This document shows positions 25,256-34,762 of a stretch of 64,000 nucleotides of DNA, piece after piece. A program made the position numbers and the translations under genes. The notes under the pieces are model-generated. The model saw only the letters and a program-made list of their open reading frames with translations, did not search any database and was not told the DNA's origin. Each line of letters begins with the position of its first letter. The first letter of the stretch is position 1. The stretch covers positions 372,001 to 436,000 of the forward strand of contig NZ_PYAS01000002.1 in NCBI RefSeq assembly GCF_003014695.1. Direction: 5' to 3'. Source of the DNA: Dyadobacter jiangsuensis. Its GTDB lineage: Bacteria > Bacteroidota > Bacteroidia > Cytophagales > Spirosomataceae.

Positions 25256-26122
25256 TCAGGCCCAGATAGCTCTTACGAAGCGGTCCTTACCATTGATATC
25301 ACGAAGGATTTCCACGTTTTTGTAATTCCTTTCTTCGAAAACCTTTTTGGTTTCGGTACCAAAATGCTCGTTGATCTCGACATAGCATTTGCCGTGCTGT
25401 TTCAAATGGTGTACCCCAAAATCCGCGATGGCTTTGTAGAACAGCAGCGGATCGTTGTCTTCTACAAACAATGCCTCGTGCGGCTCGAAACGGAGCACAT
25501 TCGGGCGCATGCTTTCGGCTTCGGAATAGGTCACGTACGGTGGGTTGCTCACCAGGCAGTCGAATTGAACGATATTGCCGGGGAGTGGGAATGTTACATT
25601 AAGCATATCCTGCTTCGCGAACGTGACGTCGGCAATGAGCTGGCGGGCATTCTCCTTGGCCACTTCCAAAGCTTCGTCCGACACATCCCATGCATGCACG
25701 CTCACATGCGGGAGGAAGCGCGCGAGCACGATGGCGATACAGCCGCTGCCTGTTCCGATGTCGAGAATGGAGATATTCTTATCCGGCTCTGCGTAATCGC
25801 GCGTTACCATTTGCACGAGCTCTTCGGTTTCCGGGCGCGGAATGAGCACCGCCGAAGAAACGCGGAATTCGAGGCCGCAAAACTCGGTGGAGCCGATGAT
25901 ATGCTGAACGGGTTCGTTGTTGTTCAGGCGTTTGATGATGTTATCCCAATCGGGCTGAGCGGTGTTTTCGGGTATCGGGCGATCCACCAGCACGTCGATA
26001 TTGCGGAGGCGCATATAATGCTCCAACAGCATGAACGAGATTGCCTGAGCCTCTTTTTCCGGATAAACTGTGATGTTTTTTACTATATATAAATAAAGCT
26101 GGCGTGCGGAAGTCATTTTCAC
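25256..26122 (-). CDS. prmC: Release factor glutamine methyltransferase
   Basis: Methylates the glutamine of the GGQ motif in peptide-chain release factors RF1/RF2, increasing termination efficiency. The 288-residue protein has an N-terminal helical domain with LIPRPETEELV (94-103 region) that binds the release factor. The S-adenosylmethionine site is DIGTGSGCIA (121-130) and the catalytic NPPY is at 193-196, all typical of PrmC/HemK. The end LRDINGKDRFVRAIW is also as in the family. Divergent from ribD and probably co-transcribed with the MoxR gene downstream. Confidence 0.95.
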   Translation of the reverse strand: MKMTSARQLYLYIVKNITVYPEKEAQAISFMLLEHYMRLRNIDVLVDRPIPENTAQPDWDNIIKRLNNNEPVQHIIGSTEFCGLEFRVSSAVLIPRPETEELVQMVTRDYAEPDKNISILDIGTGSGCIAIVLARFLPHVSVHAWDVSDEALEVAKENARQLIADVTFAKQDMLNVTFPLPGNIVQFDCLVSNPPYVTYSEAESMRPNVLRFEPHEALFVEDNDPLLFYKAIADFGVHHLKQHGKCYVEINEHFGTETKKVFEERNYKNVEILRDINGKDRFVRAIWA

Positions 26123-26173
26123 TGATTTTGATCCAATGTCGGAAAGTTAGCAAATTATGGGAACTCCCGAAAG

Positions 26174-26202
26174 TTGAGTTTAAAAGGTCATTTGTATTTT
26201 TG
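26174..26202 (+). promoter_or_regulatory. Promoter of ribD, possibly giving a leaderless mRNA
   Basis: TTG at 26174-26176 is followed after 18 bases by TATTTTTG (26195-26202), an exact TAnnTTTG -7 box. The ribD ATG at 26207 lies only 4 bases past the box, about where transcription should start. Confidence 0.55.
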
Positions 26203-26206
26203 CCAC

Positions 26207-27271
26207 ATGGAGACGCACAATCAATGGATGGAACGGGCCTTGCAGCTCGCTGAATACGGCCGCGGTGCCGTGAGCCCGAACCCGATGGTCGGCTGTGTGA
26301 TCGTCCATGAAGGCCGGATTATCGGCGAAGGCTGGCATCGTGCCTACGGTGGCCCGCACGCGGAAGTGCGCGCGATCGAGGATGCCGACGCCAAAGGCAA
26401 TTCGCATTTGCTGCCACAAGCAATTGCGTACGTGACGCTCGAACCCTGCTCTCATACCGGTAAAACACCTCCCTGCGCAGACCTCCTTGTGAGCCGCCAG
26501 TTGAAAAAAGTGGTTATTTGCAATGATGACCCCAATCCGCTGGTTTCCGGAAGGGGCATTCGCCGAATGCGTGACGCCGGGATCGAGGTGGAATGCCATG
26601 TGCTGGAAACACGTGGGTTGGAGCTGAACAAGCGGTTTTTTACGGCGATGACGCTCAAAAGGCCTTACGTAATCCTCAAATGGGCCGAAACCGCTGATGG
26701 ATTTCTGGGTTATGAAACCGGTAACCCCGTGCAGATCAGCGGACCATTGTCGAGCATGCGGGTGCACCAATGGCGTACTGAGGAGGATGCCATTATGGTG
26801 GGTTATAAAACAGCATTGATGGACAATCCGCGGCTGAATGCGCGGCATTGGGCGGGAACTAATCCGGTCAGGATCGTCACCGACAGACGCTTGCAGTTGC
26901 CTTCACAACTTCACTTGCTCGATCATTCGCAAAGTACAATCGTCGTCAACTATGACCGTGAAACGGAAATCCCTTCAGAGCCGGAACGCTACGCATTACC
27001 CACAACAGCCTATTTGAAAATAGACAAGGAGCAAGGTGAAATAGCGCAGCTATTGGAAGGCCTGCACCGGCGTAAGATACAATCCGTTCTGGTAGAAGGA
27101 GGTGCAGCGGTGATCAACGCGTTCCTGGAAAGCGGTTTATGGGACGAGATCCGGCGTTGCCAGGGTACACTCACCATCGGCAAAGGCGTCGCTGCCCCGG
27201 TTCCCGGAGGCTTGTTCAAAGGTTCGGAACAAATCGGCGATGATTTGTGGACCTACTATAATCGGATTTAG
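26207..27271 (+). CDS. ribD: Bifunctional riboflavin biosynthesis deaminase/reductase
   Basis: Catalyses two steps of riboflavin synthesis: deamination of the pyrimidine from GTP and reduction of its ribosyl side chain. The deaminase domain (1-145) carries zinc ligands H51, C81 and C90 (GPHAEVRAI and EPCSHTGKTPPC). The reductase domain follows (RPYVILKWAETADGF, QISGPLSSMRVHQWR, MVGYKTALMDNPRLN, VLVEGGAAVINAFL). The ATG at 26207 gives 354 residues and an N-terminus like that of E. coli RibD; the TTG at 26174 falls inside the promoter. Its stop overlaps by four bases that of the convergent aroE. Confidence 0.95.
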   Translation: METHNQWMERALQLAEYGRGAVSPNPMVGCVIVHEGRIIGEGWHRAYGGPHAEVRAIEDADAKGNSHLLPQAIAYVTLEPCSHTGKTPPCADLLVSRQLKKVVICNDDPNPLVSGRGIRRMRDAGIEVECHVLETRGLELNKRFFTAMTLKRPYVILKWAETADGFLGYETGNPVQISGPLSSMRVHQWRTEEDAIMVGYKTALMDNPRLNARHWAGTNPVRIVTDRRLQLPSQLHLLDHSQSTIVVNYDRETEIPSEPERYALPTTAYLKIDKEQGEIAQLLEGLHRRKIQSVLVEGGAAVINAFLESGLWDEIRRCQGTLTIGKGVAAPVPGGLFKGSEQIGDDLWTYYNRI

Positions 27272-28041
27272 ATACTCCAGAGATTTTCCTCGGTCGTCCA
27301 GATTTCCCAGGCTTTTTCTGCCTGCAATTCCAGCATTTTCAGCCCATTCATGGTAGTTGCACCTTGTTCGGCACCCTTTTTCAGGAACAGGGTTTCGGCC
27401 GGGTTGTACACGAGGTCGTACAGGTAATGGCTTCTTGTTACCCACTGGTAAGGGATCATCGGGCATTCTTCGGTATTGGGGAAAGTTCCCAATGGGGTGG
27501 TATTGATGATTAACCGATGATTTTCGATTACTTCCTGGGTGAGGCCTTCGTACGAAACGCAGTCGTCGCTTTTCTGGCGGGAAACGAGTGTGTACTCCAT
27601 TTCCAAATCTTTCAATGCCACCTGCACAGCCTTGGCCGCACCGCCGTTGCCGAATACCAGCGCCTTGATGTACTTGCACGATTCACCCCGTTTATCGAAC
27701 CATTCCACGAGCGATTGCTGGAAACCGTAGTAATCGGTATTGAAGCCCTTCGTGCTGCCGTCGGCGTAGATTTTGATCGTATTCACTGCTCCGATACGTT
27801 CGGCTGACGCATCGTCGAGATCATCCAGGAAGGCGATTACATCCTTTTTGTAGGGGATCGTCACGTTCAAACCGCGCAGGTCGTGCTTCTTTTTCAGCAA
27901 TTCGGGCAGTTCTTCCAATGATTTCATCTCAAAAAGCTCATAGCTGCTCTCTTTGATTTTCTCTCTGAGGAATTTGTCCGTGAAGTATCGCTTTGAAAAA
28001 GAGTGGGTAAGCGGGTATCCGATCAGGCCGTATAAGTTCAT
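27268..28041 (-). CDS. aroE: Shikimate dehydrogenase
   Basis: NADPH-dependent reduction of dehydroshikimate to shikimate in aromatic amino acid synthesis. The 257 residues show the shikimate-site opening GLIGYPLTHSFSKRYF, the NVTIPYKKDV stretch with the catalytic lysine, GAVNTI, NTDYYGF, the Rossmann loop FGNGGAAKAV, and INTTPLGTFP near the end. Single gene convergent with ribD; the upstream gap of about 250 bases shows no clear promoter box. Length is at the short end of the usual 260-290. Confidence 0.95.
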   Translation of the reverse strand: MNLYGLIGYPLTHSFSKRYFTDKFLREKIKESSYELFEMKSLEELPELLKKKHDLRGLNVTIPYKKDVIAFLDDLDDASAERIGAVNTIKIYADGSTKGFNTDYYGFQQSLVEWFDKRGESCKYIKALVFGNGGAAKAVQVALKDLEMEYTLVSRQKSDDCVSYEGLTQEVIENHRLIINTTPLGTFPNTEECPMIPYQWVTRSHYLYDLVYNPAETLFLKKGAEQGATTMNGLKMLELQAEKAWEIWTTEENLWSI

Positions 28042-28298
28042 AAGGATGCGTGCAGCGACGATAAAAATTTGGGCTGCTAAGTTATACCAGCCACCAGCTA
28101 ATTACAAATGCGTGCAGAATTAGGGCCTGGGTAATTTCACGTATACGATTGACGGTTCGCACGCGGATACGGCTGCATCCGGCTGTGTCTCAACGAGTTT
28201 CCTGTACAGGTTAATTTATATTAGACAATGGCAGAATTAATTTGCATTATTATGCTAAATGAAGTAGAATTACCTATCCTTTATCTGTACCAAAAATT

Positions 28299-31200
28299 AT
28301 GAAGTGGAAAAATCTTTACTACACACTATTGTTAACTAGCCTAATCATAGGGCAGGTCAATGGGCAGAAGCGCCAGGACTATCAAATCCTCCTTAAAAGT
28401 GGTTCGATTCTGCCGGAGCGGAATATTTCATCTGCGTCTGGCCGCTCGAATGCGGCATTCAGGCTGTCTAATGCCGGGCAGAAGTCCCTGGTAGTGATCC
28501 AGTTTGATGACATTCCTACCGAAAAAGAGCGACAAGAATTGAAGCGTGAGGGTATCGAACTTCTTGAATATATACCAAATTACGCCTACACAGCAACGAT
28601 GGCTCCGGGTAGTAATCCGGGGGCTTTGGCAAGAACCCGAGGAAGGGCTATAATCGAACTTGGCGCGGAGCAAAAAATGCAGCAAGGGCTTGCCAATGGT
28701 AACATTCCATCTCACGCATTTACAGGACCTTCCACGGTCGATCTGTGGATCAGCTATCCTAAGTCTTTCACTTACGAAGAGGTACAAGCCGCATTGCAAA
28801 GCCGGCAATACGAAGTCGTTTCCGATCAATACAAAAATTACCAGATACTGACGGTCAGGGTGCCTTTGAAAGAGCTGAAAACGCTTGCCGGGCAACCATT
28901 TGTGCAATATGTGCAGGCGATACCGCAGGCCGACCGCCAGCTGAATAATAAAAGTACTGTAAACGGCCGGGCCAATGTCCTGAAATCGGCCTTGCCCGGG
29001 AACAGAAACCTGTCGGGGGCCGGTGTGGTTGTGGGGATCGGCGATGAGTCCAATCCCCTGCGGCATATCGATTTTAATTCCCGCATCATCAACAGGGCGC
29101 CAATCGAAGCCGGTTCGCATGGCCTTCACGTGATGGGCACGATGGCAGGCGCGGGTATTATGGACGAGCGCTACGCGGGCTACGCGCCCAGGGCAACCGT
29201 TGTAGCCCAAAGTTATTCGTCGATTCTGGCCTATTCGCCGCAATATGTGCAGGACTTTGGCATGGTGATCACCAATAACTCTTACGGATCGGATGTGATT
29301 ACCTGCGAAACGAATGGGGCTTATGACCTTTACTCGTATATTCTGGACCAGCAAGCGTTCGAAATGCCTTATCTGCAACACGTTTTCGCGGCTGGAAATA
29401 GTGGTAGTACTACTTGTGCACCATTTGGGGTAGGTTTTGGAACAGTTATGGGGGGATATCAGACCGCGAAGAACGTCATCACGGTAGGGGCGACCGGCGA
29501 GACCGGCGGGATTATAGCGAATTCCAGCCGGGGGCCCGTTAAGGATGGCAGGCTGAAACCAGAGATTACGGCGCACGGGAATGGCATTATGTCTACGATT
29601 CCGGTTAACCTGTATGGAAACGGAAGCGGTACGAGTATGGCGACACCGGCTGTGTCGGGTGGGCTTGCGATGCTGTATGAGCGGTACCGGCAGCTAAATG
29701 GCAACCAGAATCCCAAGAATGGCCTGATGAAGGCATTGCTGGTAAACGGAGCCGTTGACAAAGGCAACGAAGGCCCCGACTACCGTTATGGATTTGGCTG
29801 GCTGAACCTCCTTCGCTCGGTTAAAATGCTCGAATCGCAGAGTTATACCACAGGCCAGGTTGCGAATCAGGGAACTAACAACTTTTCTATTAATGTCCCG
29901 GCCAATACGGCGCAAGTGAAGATCATGCTTTACTGGAACGACCCGGCAGGCAGTACACTCGCATCCCAGAACCTGGTTCATAATCTCGATCTTCAGGTAA
30001 CCAACCCCGCGTCGAGCGTGATCCTGCCCAGAATACTGGATCCCTCCGCAGCAAATGTCAATAATGTTGCGACCACCGGCGTGGATAACCGCAATAATAT
30101 GGAGCAGGTAGTGATCAACAGTCCAGCAGAAGGGAATTACACGATTTCTGTCAAGGGTACCACCGTTGGTCAGTCGCCTTCCCAGGAGTATTTTGTGGTT
30201 TACGACATTATTCCTAATTCCATCACTCTTACCAATCCGGTGGGAGGAGAGCGCCTTAAGGATGGCGACGGGATTTATATTTCCTGGGATGCCTTCGGAA
30301 ATAGTGCCAGTACCTTTACACTGCAATACAGTGGTAATAACGGTGGGACCTGGACGAACATTTCTACAACCATAGCAGCTGGAACCAGCCAATATGCGTG
30401 GGCAATCCCCGGTTTGCGGTCCGATAAGGTGAGGGTAAGGTTAATCCAAAACAGCACAGGTGCTCAAAGCATTTCTGAGCCCTTTGTGGTGATCGGCGTT
30501 CCAACGGTTACGCTATCGGCCCTGCAATGCGAGGGGTATATTTCGCTGGACTGGACGGCCGTAACAGGCGCTGCGGATTACGAAGTGATGATGCTGAAAG
30601 GAAAGGATATGGTTCCCGTAGCAACTACCGCTGCCACGACCTATTCGCTGGGAGGGTTATTAAAGGATTCGACCTATTATGTTTCTGTCCGCGCCCGCGT
30701 GAACGGGCAACCCGGACGTAGGGCGCTTGCCATTTCACGCAAACCGGATACCGGAACTTGCGCCGGCAGTATTTCGGACAACGACCTCAAAATAGAATCG
30801 ATCGTTACGCCGGCTTCGTCGGGCAGGAAAAATACATCTACGGAGCTGAGCGGGGCGGTTTTTGTTAAAATGCGGATCAAAAATCTCGACGATGTAGATT
30901 TCAACGGCTCGCTGGATGTGGGATATGAGCTCAACGGGGTAGCAGTACCAGTCGAAACGATTACACCTTTCATTGAAAAAGGTAAAACTTACGACCACAC
31001 TTTTGCGGTAGGAGCCAATTTGGCTAACCCCGGTGATTACAATATCAAGGTGTATATGCATAGTAATGCGGATGTCGTTACGGCCAACGATACACTGGCC
31101 AAGCTTTTCAGACAGCTACCCAACGACCAGCTGACATTGCCGTTTAATGATAATATGGAAAACCTCCCCGTGCAGAACGTCACAGTCGCGCAAATGGGGC

Positions 31201-33686
31201 TTACAGGGGATGGGCGTTACGATTTCAGCGCCGACACCGACGCGGGAAGGATACGCACTTTCATTAATACGGGCTTTGCGGCATCCGGCCAGAAGGCGTT
31301 GACCCTGGACGCCAACCGGGCTTATTCGGCGGGTAACACGAGCTACCTGACGGGGACTTTCAACCTGGCGGGTTACAACATCAATACCGACGATTTACGG
31401 TTGGTATTTTCCTATAAAAACCACGGGCAGAAAACGAATGGTAACAACAAAGTATGGATAAGGGGTAAGGATACCGACACCTGGATCGAGGCTTATGATC
31501 TTTTTGCAAACCAGAACCTCACAACCCAGGGCTACAAGACAACCGCTCCTCTTGAAATAAGTGCACTGCTTTCGGCGAATGCGAAAAATTTCTCATCAAG
31601 TTTCCAGGTTCGCTGGGGGCAATGGGGAAAGATGATCACTTCCGATTACAGCAACGGGGCGGGCTATTCTTTTGATGATATCCGCATAGTGTCGGTGATC
31701 GACGATATTCAAATGCTGGCATTGCTCGCACCGCCTACGGAAAGCTGCGGGCTGAGCAATGCGGAAACGATCGCTATCCGTATCCGAAACAGCTCCGCAA
31801 GGGATATTGCCAACCTGCCGATTGCACTGTCGCTGCCGAATGGGACCATACTCCGCGATACGATTACATCACTTGCCAAGCGCACAACCATCGATTTTAC
31901 GTTTGGTCCGAAGGCGGATCTCTCGGCAATCGGGGCGTTAAACCTCAAAGCATGGTCGGAATTGGCGACTGACAGCTTCCATGATAATGATACGCTGGCG
32001 GTCAAGGTTTTCAACGCGCCGGTGCTGAGCTCATTCCCTTATCTTGAAAATTTTGAAAATGGAGATGGGTTCTGGAGTGCCAAGGGAACGAATAGCTCCT
32101 GGAAATGGGGTACTCCCACTTCCACTGCCTTGAACAAAGCGGCCAGCGGAACAAAAGTGTGGAAGACCAATCTTGCCGGAGGGTATAATGACAAAGAAGA
32201 GTCGTATTTGTACTCGCCTTGCTTCAATGTGAGCAGCCTGACTGCCCCTACGCTGAGTTTTAGCGCGGCTATTGACCTGGAAGTGTGTGAGCCTACCCCT
32301 TGCGACTACGTCTATATCGAATATTCCGGAAACGGTGGCCCGTGGACGCGCCTGGGCGCGGTGGGTCAGGGGACCAACTGGTATAACAAAACCTACTCGG
32401 GTAACGGTGCCTGGGCTATGCAGGACTACCTGCGCTGGCACGTGGCGAGCATGGCCCTGCCTACCGGGTTTGTGAACCTCAAATTACGTTTTGTAATGAT
32501 CTCCGACGGCTTCACGCACCGCGAAGGAATTGCGCTCGACGATATCCATATTTTCGACAGGGTCGCTCCGATACTCGACAATGCCGGTGGCGTGGCTACC
32601 CAGCAGGTATCCGGCACGGGTTGGGTGAATTTTACGAATAACGGGAAGCTGATCGCGGCCATTAATCCCAACGGACAGAATATGGGTAGCACTGTGGTAC
32701 AGTCATACCTGAACACGGTAGGAGTCAGAAATGGCAATGGCCAGTATTATCTCGACAGAAATTTTACCGTGAAACCAGCTAATAGCGAACTCGCTGACCT
32801 GGCAACTGTCCGGTTCTATTTCCTCGAAACAGAGAGTGAAGCGCTGATCAATGCAGTAGGCTGCGGCACTTGCGGCAAACCCGTGAACCCGTTTGAACTC
32901 GGTATTTCCAAATACCGAAATACGACAAATCAAGCCAAGGAAGATGGCAACCTATCCAACAGTACCGAGGGCGGTTGGTCGTTTCACCCGGCGGGCGAAG
33001 TCGCGATCGTGCCTTACGACAAGGGGTATTATGTTGAAATGAAATTGAAGTCTTTTTCGGAATTCTGGCTTTCGAAAGCGTTTGTCGGAAACCCGGGTGC
33101 ATTGCCTGTCGAACTGGTGAGTTTCAATGCCAGGAAAAAGCAGGGCGACCTGCAATCGAAAGACGTGATCCTGGAATGGGAGACTGCCTCCGAAGAGAAT
33201 TTTGATCATTTCGATATTGAGGTGGCTAACGGCGACGAGGCATACCGGCAAGGAAAATTCGTGCGACTGGCACAGGTGTTCGGAGAGGGTAATTTAAAAA
33301 GCGGCCGAAAATACGAATATATAGATCAACTACCGGGCAAATGGGGGAACTTGTATTACAGGCTGAAAATGGTGGATATCGATAGCACGTATCAATACTC
33401 CCGCACGCGTACGGTCGCCTTCGAGGCGCAATCTGAATGGTCGGTTTATCCTAATCCTTCGAAGGGCGTCTTCTACCTCGGCGACGAGGTTCCGGCAAAT
33501 AGCTCGGTGTCCGTGAATGTGTATGATCTGCACGGCAGAATTTTGAAGCAACTCGATGGCGAGGCGTTGAATCCGGCGAATAAACGTAAGGTTGATCTCT
33601 CAGGACGCGAGTTTGTGGAGGGAATATATGTACTGGAAGTAGTGAATGGGGAAACAAAACAAGCATTTCAGGTGTTGAAAAACTGA
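28299..33686 (+). CDS. Giant secreted S8 serine protease with T9SS sorting tail
   Basis: A 1795-residue exported subtilase. Signal peptide at the N-terminus (ending VNGQ), then a propeptide-like stretch. The catalytic domain holds D249 (GVVVGIGDES), H274 (SHGLHVMGTMAG) and S446 (GTSMATPAVSGG). The DES around the aspartate replaces the usual D-T/S-G. After it come a proprotein-convertase-like beta domain, an Fn3 unit near 740-820 (ISLDWTAVTGAADYEV), and CARDB/MAM-like beta modules with repeated LPYNDNMEN-type starts. The end is a T9SS type A sorting domain (YPNPSKGVFYL, YDLHGRIL, GIYVLEV) for export and surface attachment. It is monocistronic. Likely a surface-exposed degrader of proteins. Confidence 0.92.
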   Translation: MKWKNLYYTLLLTSLIIGQVNGQKRQDYQILLKSGSILPERNISSASGRSNAAFRLSNAGQKSLVVIQFDDIPTEKERQELKREGIELLEYIPNYAYTATMAPGSNPGALARTRGRAIIELGAEQKMQQGLANGNIPSHAFTGPSTVDLWISYPKSFTYEEVQAALQSRQYEVVSDQYKNYQILTVRVPLKELKTLAGQPFVQYVQAIPQADRQLNNKSTVNGRANVLKSALPGNRNLSGAGVVVGIGDESNPLRHIDFNSRIINRAPIEAGSHGLHVMGTMAGAGIMDERYAGYAPRATVVAQSYSSILAYSPQYVQDFGMVITNNSYGSDVITCETNGAYDLYSYILDQQAFEMPYLQHVFAAGNSGSTTCAPFGVGFGTVMGGYQTAKNVITVGATGETGGIIANSSRGPVKDGRLKPEITAHGNGIMSTIPVNLYGNGSGTSMATPAVSGGLAMLYERYRQLNGNQNPKNGLMKALLVNGAVDKGNEGPDYRYGFGWLNLLRSVKMLESQSYTTGQVANQGTNNFSINVPANTAQVKIMLYWNDPAGSTLASQNLVHNLDLQVTNPASSVILPRILDPSAANVNNVATTGVDNRNNMEQVVINSPAEGNYTISVKGTTVGQSPSQEYFVVYDIIPNSITLTNPVGGERLKDGDGIYISWDAFGNSASTFTLQYSGNNGGTWTNISTTIAAGTSQYAWAIPGLRSDKVRVRLIQNSTGAQSISEPFVVIGVPTVTLSALQCEGYISLDWTAVTGAADYEVMMLKGKDMVPVATTAATTYSLGGLLKDSTYYVSVRARVNGQPGRRALAISRKPDTGTCAGSISDNDLKIESIVTPASSGRKNTSTELSGAVFVKMRIKNLDDVDFNGSLDVGYELNGVAVPVETITPFIEKGKTYDHTFAVGANLANPGDYNIKVYMHSNADVVTANDTLAKLFRQLPNDQLTLPFNDNMENLPVQNVTVAQMGLTGDGRYDFSADTDAGRIRTFINTGFAASGQKALTLDANRAYSAGNTSYLTGTFNLAGYNINTDDLRLVFSYKNHGQKTNGNNKVWIRGKDTDTWIEAYDLFANQNLTTQGYKTTAPLEISALLSANAKNFSSSFQVRWGQWGKMITSDYSNGAGYSFDDIRIVSVIDDIQMLALLAPPTESCGLSNAETIAIRIRNSSARDIANLPIALSLPNGTILRDTITSLAKRTTIDFTFGPKADLSAIGALNLKAWSELATDSFHDNDTLAVKVFNAPVLSSFPYLENFENGDGFWSAKGTNSSWKWGTPTSTALNKAASGTKVWKTNLAGGYNDKEESYLYSPCFNVSSLTAPTLSFSAAIDLEVCEPTPCDYVYIEYSGNGGPWTRLGAVGQGTNWYNKTYSGNGAWAMQDYLRWHVASMALPTGFVNLKLRFVMISDGFTHREGIALDDIHIFDRVAPILDNAGGVATQQVSGTGWVNFTNNGKLIAAINPNGQNMGSTVVQSYLNTVGVRNGNGQYYLDRNFTVKPANSELADLATVRFYFLETESEALINAVGCGTCGKPVNPFELGISKYRNTTNQAKEDGNLSNSTEGGWSFHPAGEVAIVPYDKGYYVEMKLKSFSEFWLSKAFVGNPGALPVELVSFNARKKQGDLQSKDVILEWETASEENFDHFDIEVANGDEAYRQGKFVRLAQVFGEGNLKSGRKYEYIDQLPGKWGNLYYRLKMVDIDSTYQYSRTRTVAFEAQSEWSVYPNPSKGVFYLGDEVPANSSVSVNVYDLHGRILKQLDGEALNPANKRKVDLSGREFVEGIYVLEVVNGETKQAFQVLKN

Positions 33687-33773
33687 TGTAACCTCTGCTA
33701 TCGTTTAAAAAATCCTTCTGATGCAGCATATTGGCAGGTAAAAGCGAATAGCTTTACAACAGACCGCATTTTT

Positions 33774-34757
33774 ATGAATGTCATGAACAAAGTTTTACTG
33801 CTCCTTTGCCTCTTCACACTCTCTAACGCTTACGCTCAAACCGGAAGATCGGTCAATTCGCTGATTCTTGATACGGATATCGGTCCGGATTACGACGATG
33901 TGGGGGCGATGGCGGTCATGCACGCATTGGCCGACAAAGGAGAGGTAAAACCGCTGGCGGTGATTTCTTCTAATAAAAATGAGCTGGTAGTACCCACTAT
34001 CGAAATCCTCAATAACTATTTTGGCCGTCCCGAATTGCCTACCGGCGCTCCCAGAGGCAAGGGGGCGAGTTTTGGGGCTACACAAAAATGGCCGGAAATG
34101 CTGGTAGAGAAATATCCGCACAAAATCACCAAAACGTCGGATGCACCGGATGCGGTGGAAACCTATCGGAAGATCCTCGCTAAGCAGCCCGATCAGAGTG
34201 TCACGATTGTCACGATTGGCTTCCTGACGAACCTCGCGGATTTGCTGGACTCCGGCCCGGATGCCAATTCACAGCTGACAGGTAGCAACCTTGTTCGTAA
34301 AAAGGTAAAACAACTTGTGTCGATGGCTGGCGGGTTTCCGAAAGGTCGTGAATACAATGTGCTGGTAGATTCGGTGGCGTCCGCCAAAGTCTTTGCCGAG
34401 TGGCCTACCGAGATCCTTTTCAGCGGTTTTGAAATTGGGAAAGAAATTAAAACCGGCAAGCGGGTAATCGCTAATGAAAGTCTGAAAAGCCCGGTGAAGG
34501 ATGTTTTTGCGATGGCCATGCCGTTGTCTAAAGGCGATGTGGATGGCCGGATGAGCTGGGACCAGACGGCCGTGTTGGTAGGCGTCCGGGGTATTCAACC
34601 CTATTTTGGTGTAAAACGCGGAAGAATCATCGTGGACGGTGGCAATAACAGCTGGCAGGACGATCCCATGGGGCCGCATGCATACCTCACGCCCAACATG
34701 CCCTTCGAACAGCTTACCGCGCTGATAGAAGGACTGATGATGTGGCAGGGGAAATAA
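33774..34757 (+). CDS. Secreted nucleoside hydrolase
   Basis: A 327-residue inosine-uridine-preferring nucleoside hydrolase-like protein: it would split nucleosides into base and ribose. The calcium-binding aspartate cluster is DTDIGPDYDD (33-42). SP-like N-terminus ends NAYAQ, so it is periplasmic or secreted. Further motifs: VTIGFLTNLADLL, SMAGGFPKGREYNV and SWDQTAVLVGV (the family aspartate). Monocistronic, 87 bases after the protease. No base or ribose transporter is nearby. Secreted homologues are common in Bacteroidota carbohydrate loci and some may act on other N-glycosides. Confidence 0.9.
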   Translation: MNVMNKVLLLLCLFTLSNAYAQTGRSVNSLILDTDIGPDYDDVGAMAVMHALADKGEVKPLAVISSNKNELVVPTIEILNNYFGRPELPTGAPRGKGASFGATQKWPEMLVEKYPHKITKTSDAPDAVETYRKILAKQPDQSVTIVTIGFLTNLADLLDSGPDANSQLTGSNLVRKKVKQLVSMAGGFPKGREYNVLVDSVASAKVFAEWPTEILFSGFEIGKEIKTGKRVIANESLKSPVKDVFAMAMPLSKGDVDGRMSWDQTAVLVGVRGIQPYFGVKRGRIIVDGGNNSWQDDPMGPHAYLTPNMPFEQLTALIEGLMMWQGK

Positions 34758-34762
34758 AGGGG

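Noticed and set aside
28428..29576. 382-codon open frame antisense to the S8 protease
   Set aside because: The plus-strand protease has a full catalytic triad over the same DNA; the antisense frame shows no domain and has shadow-like composition.
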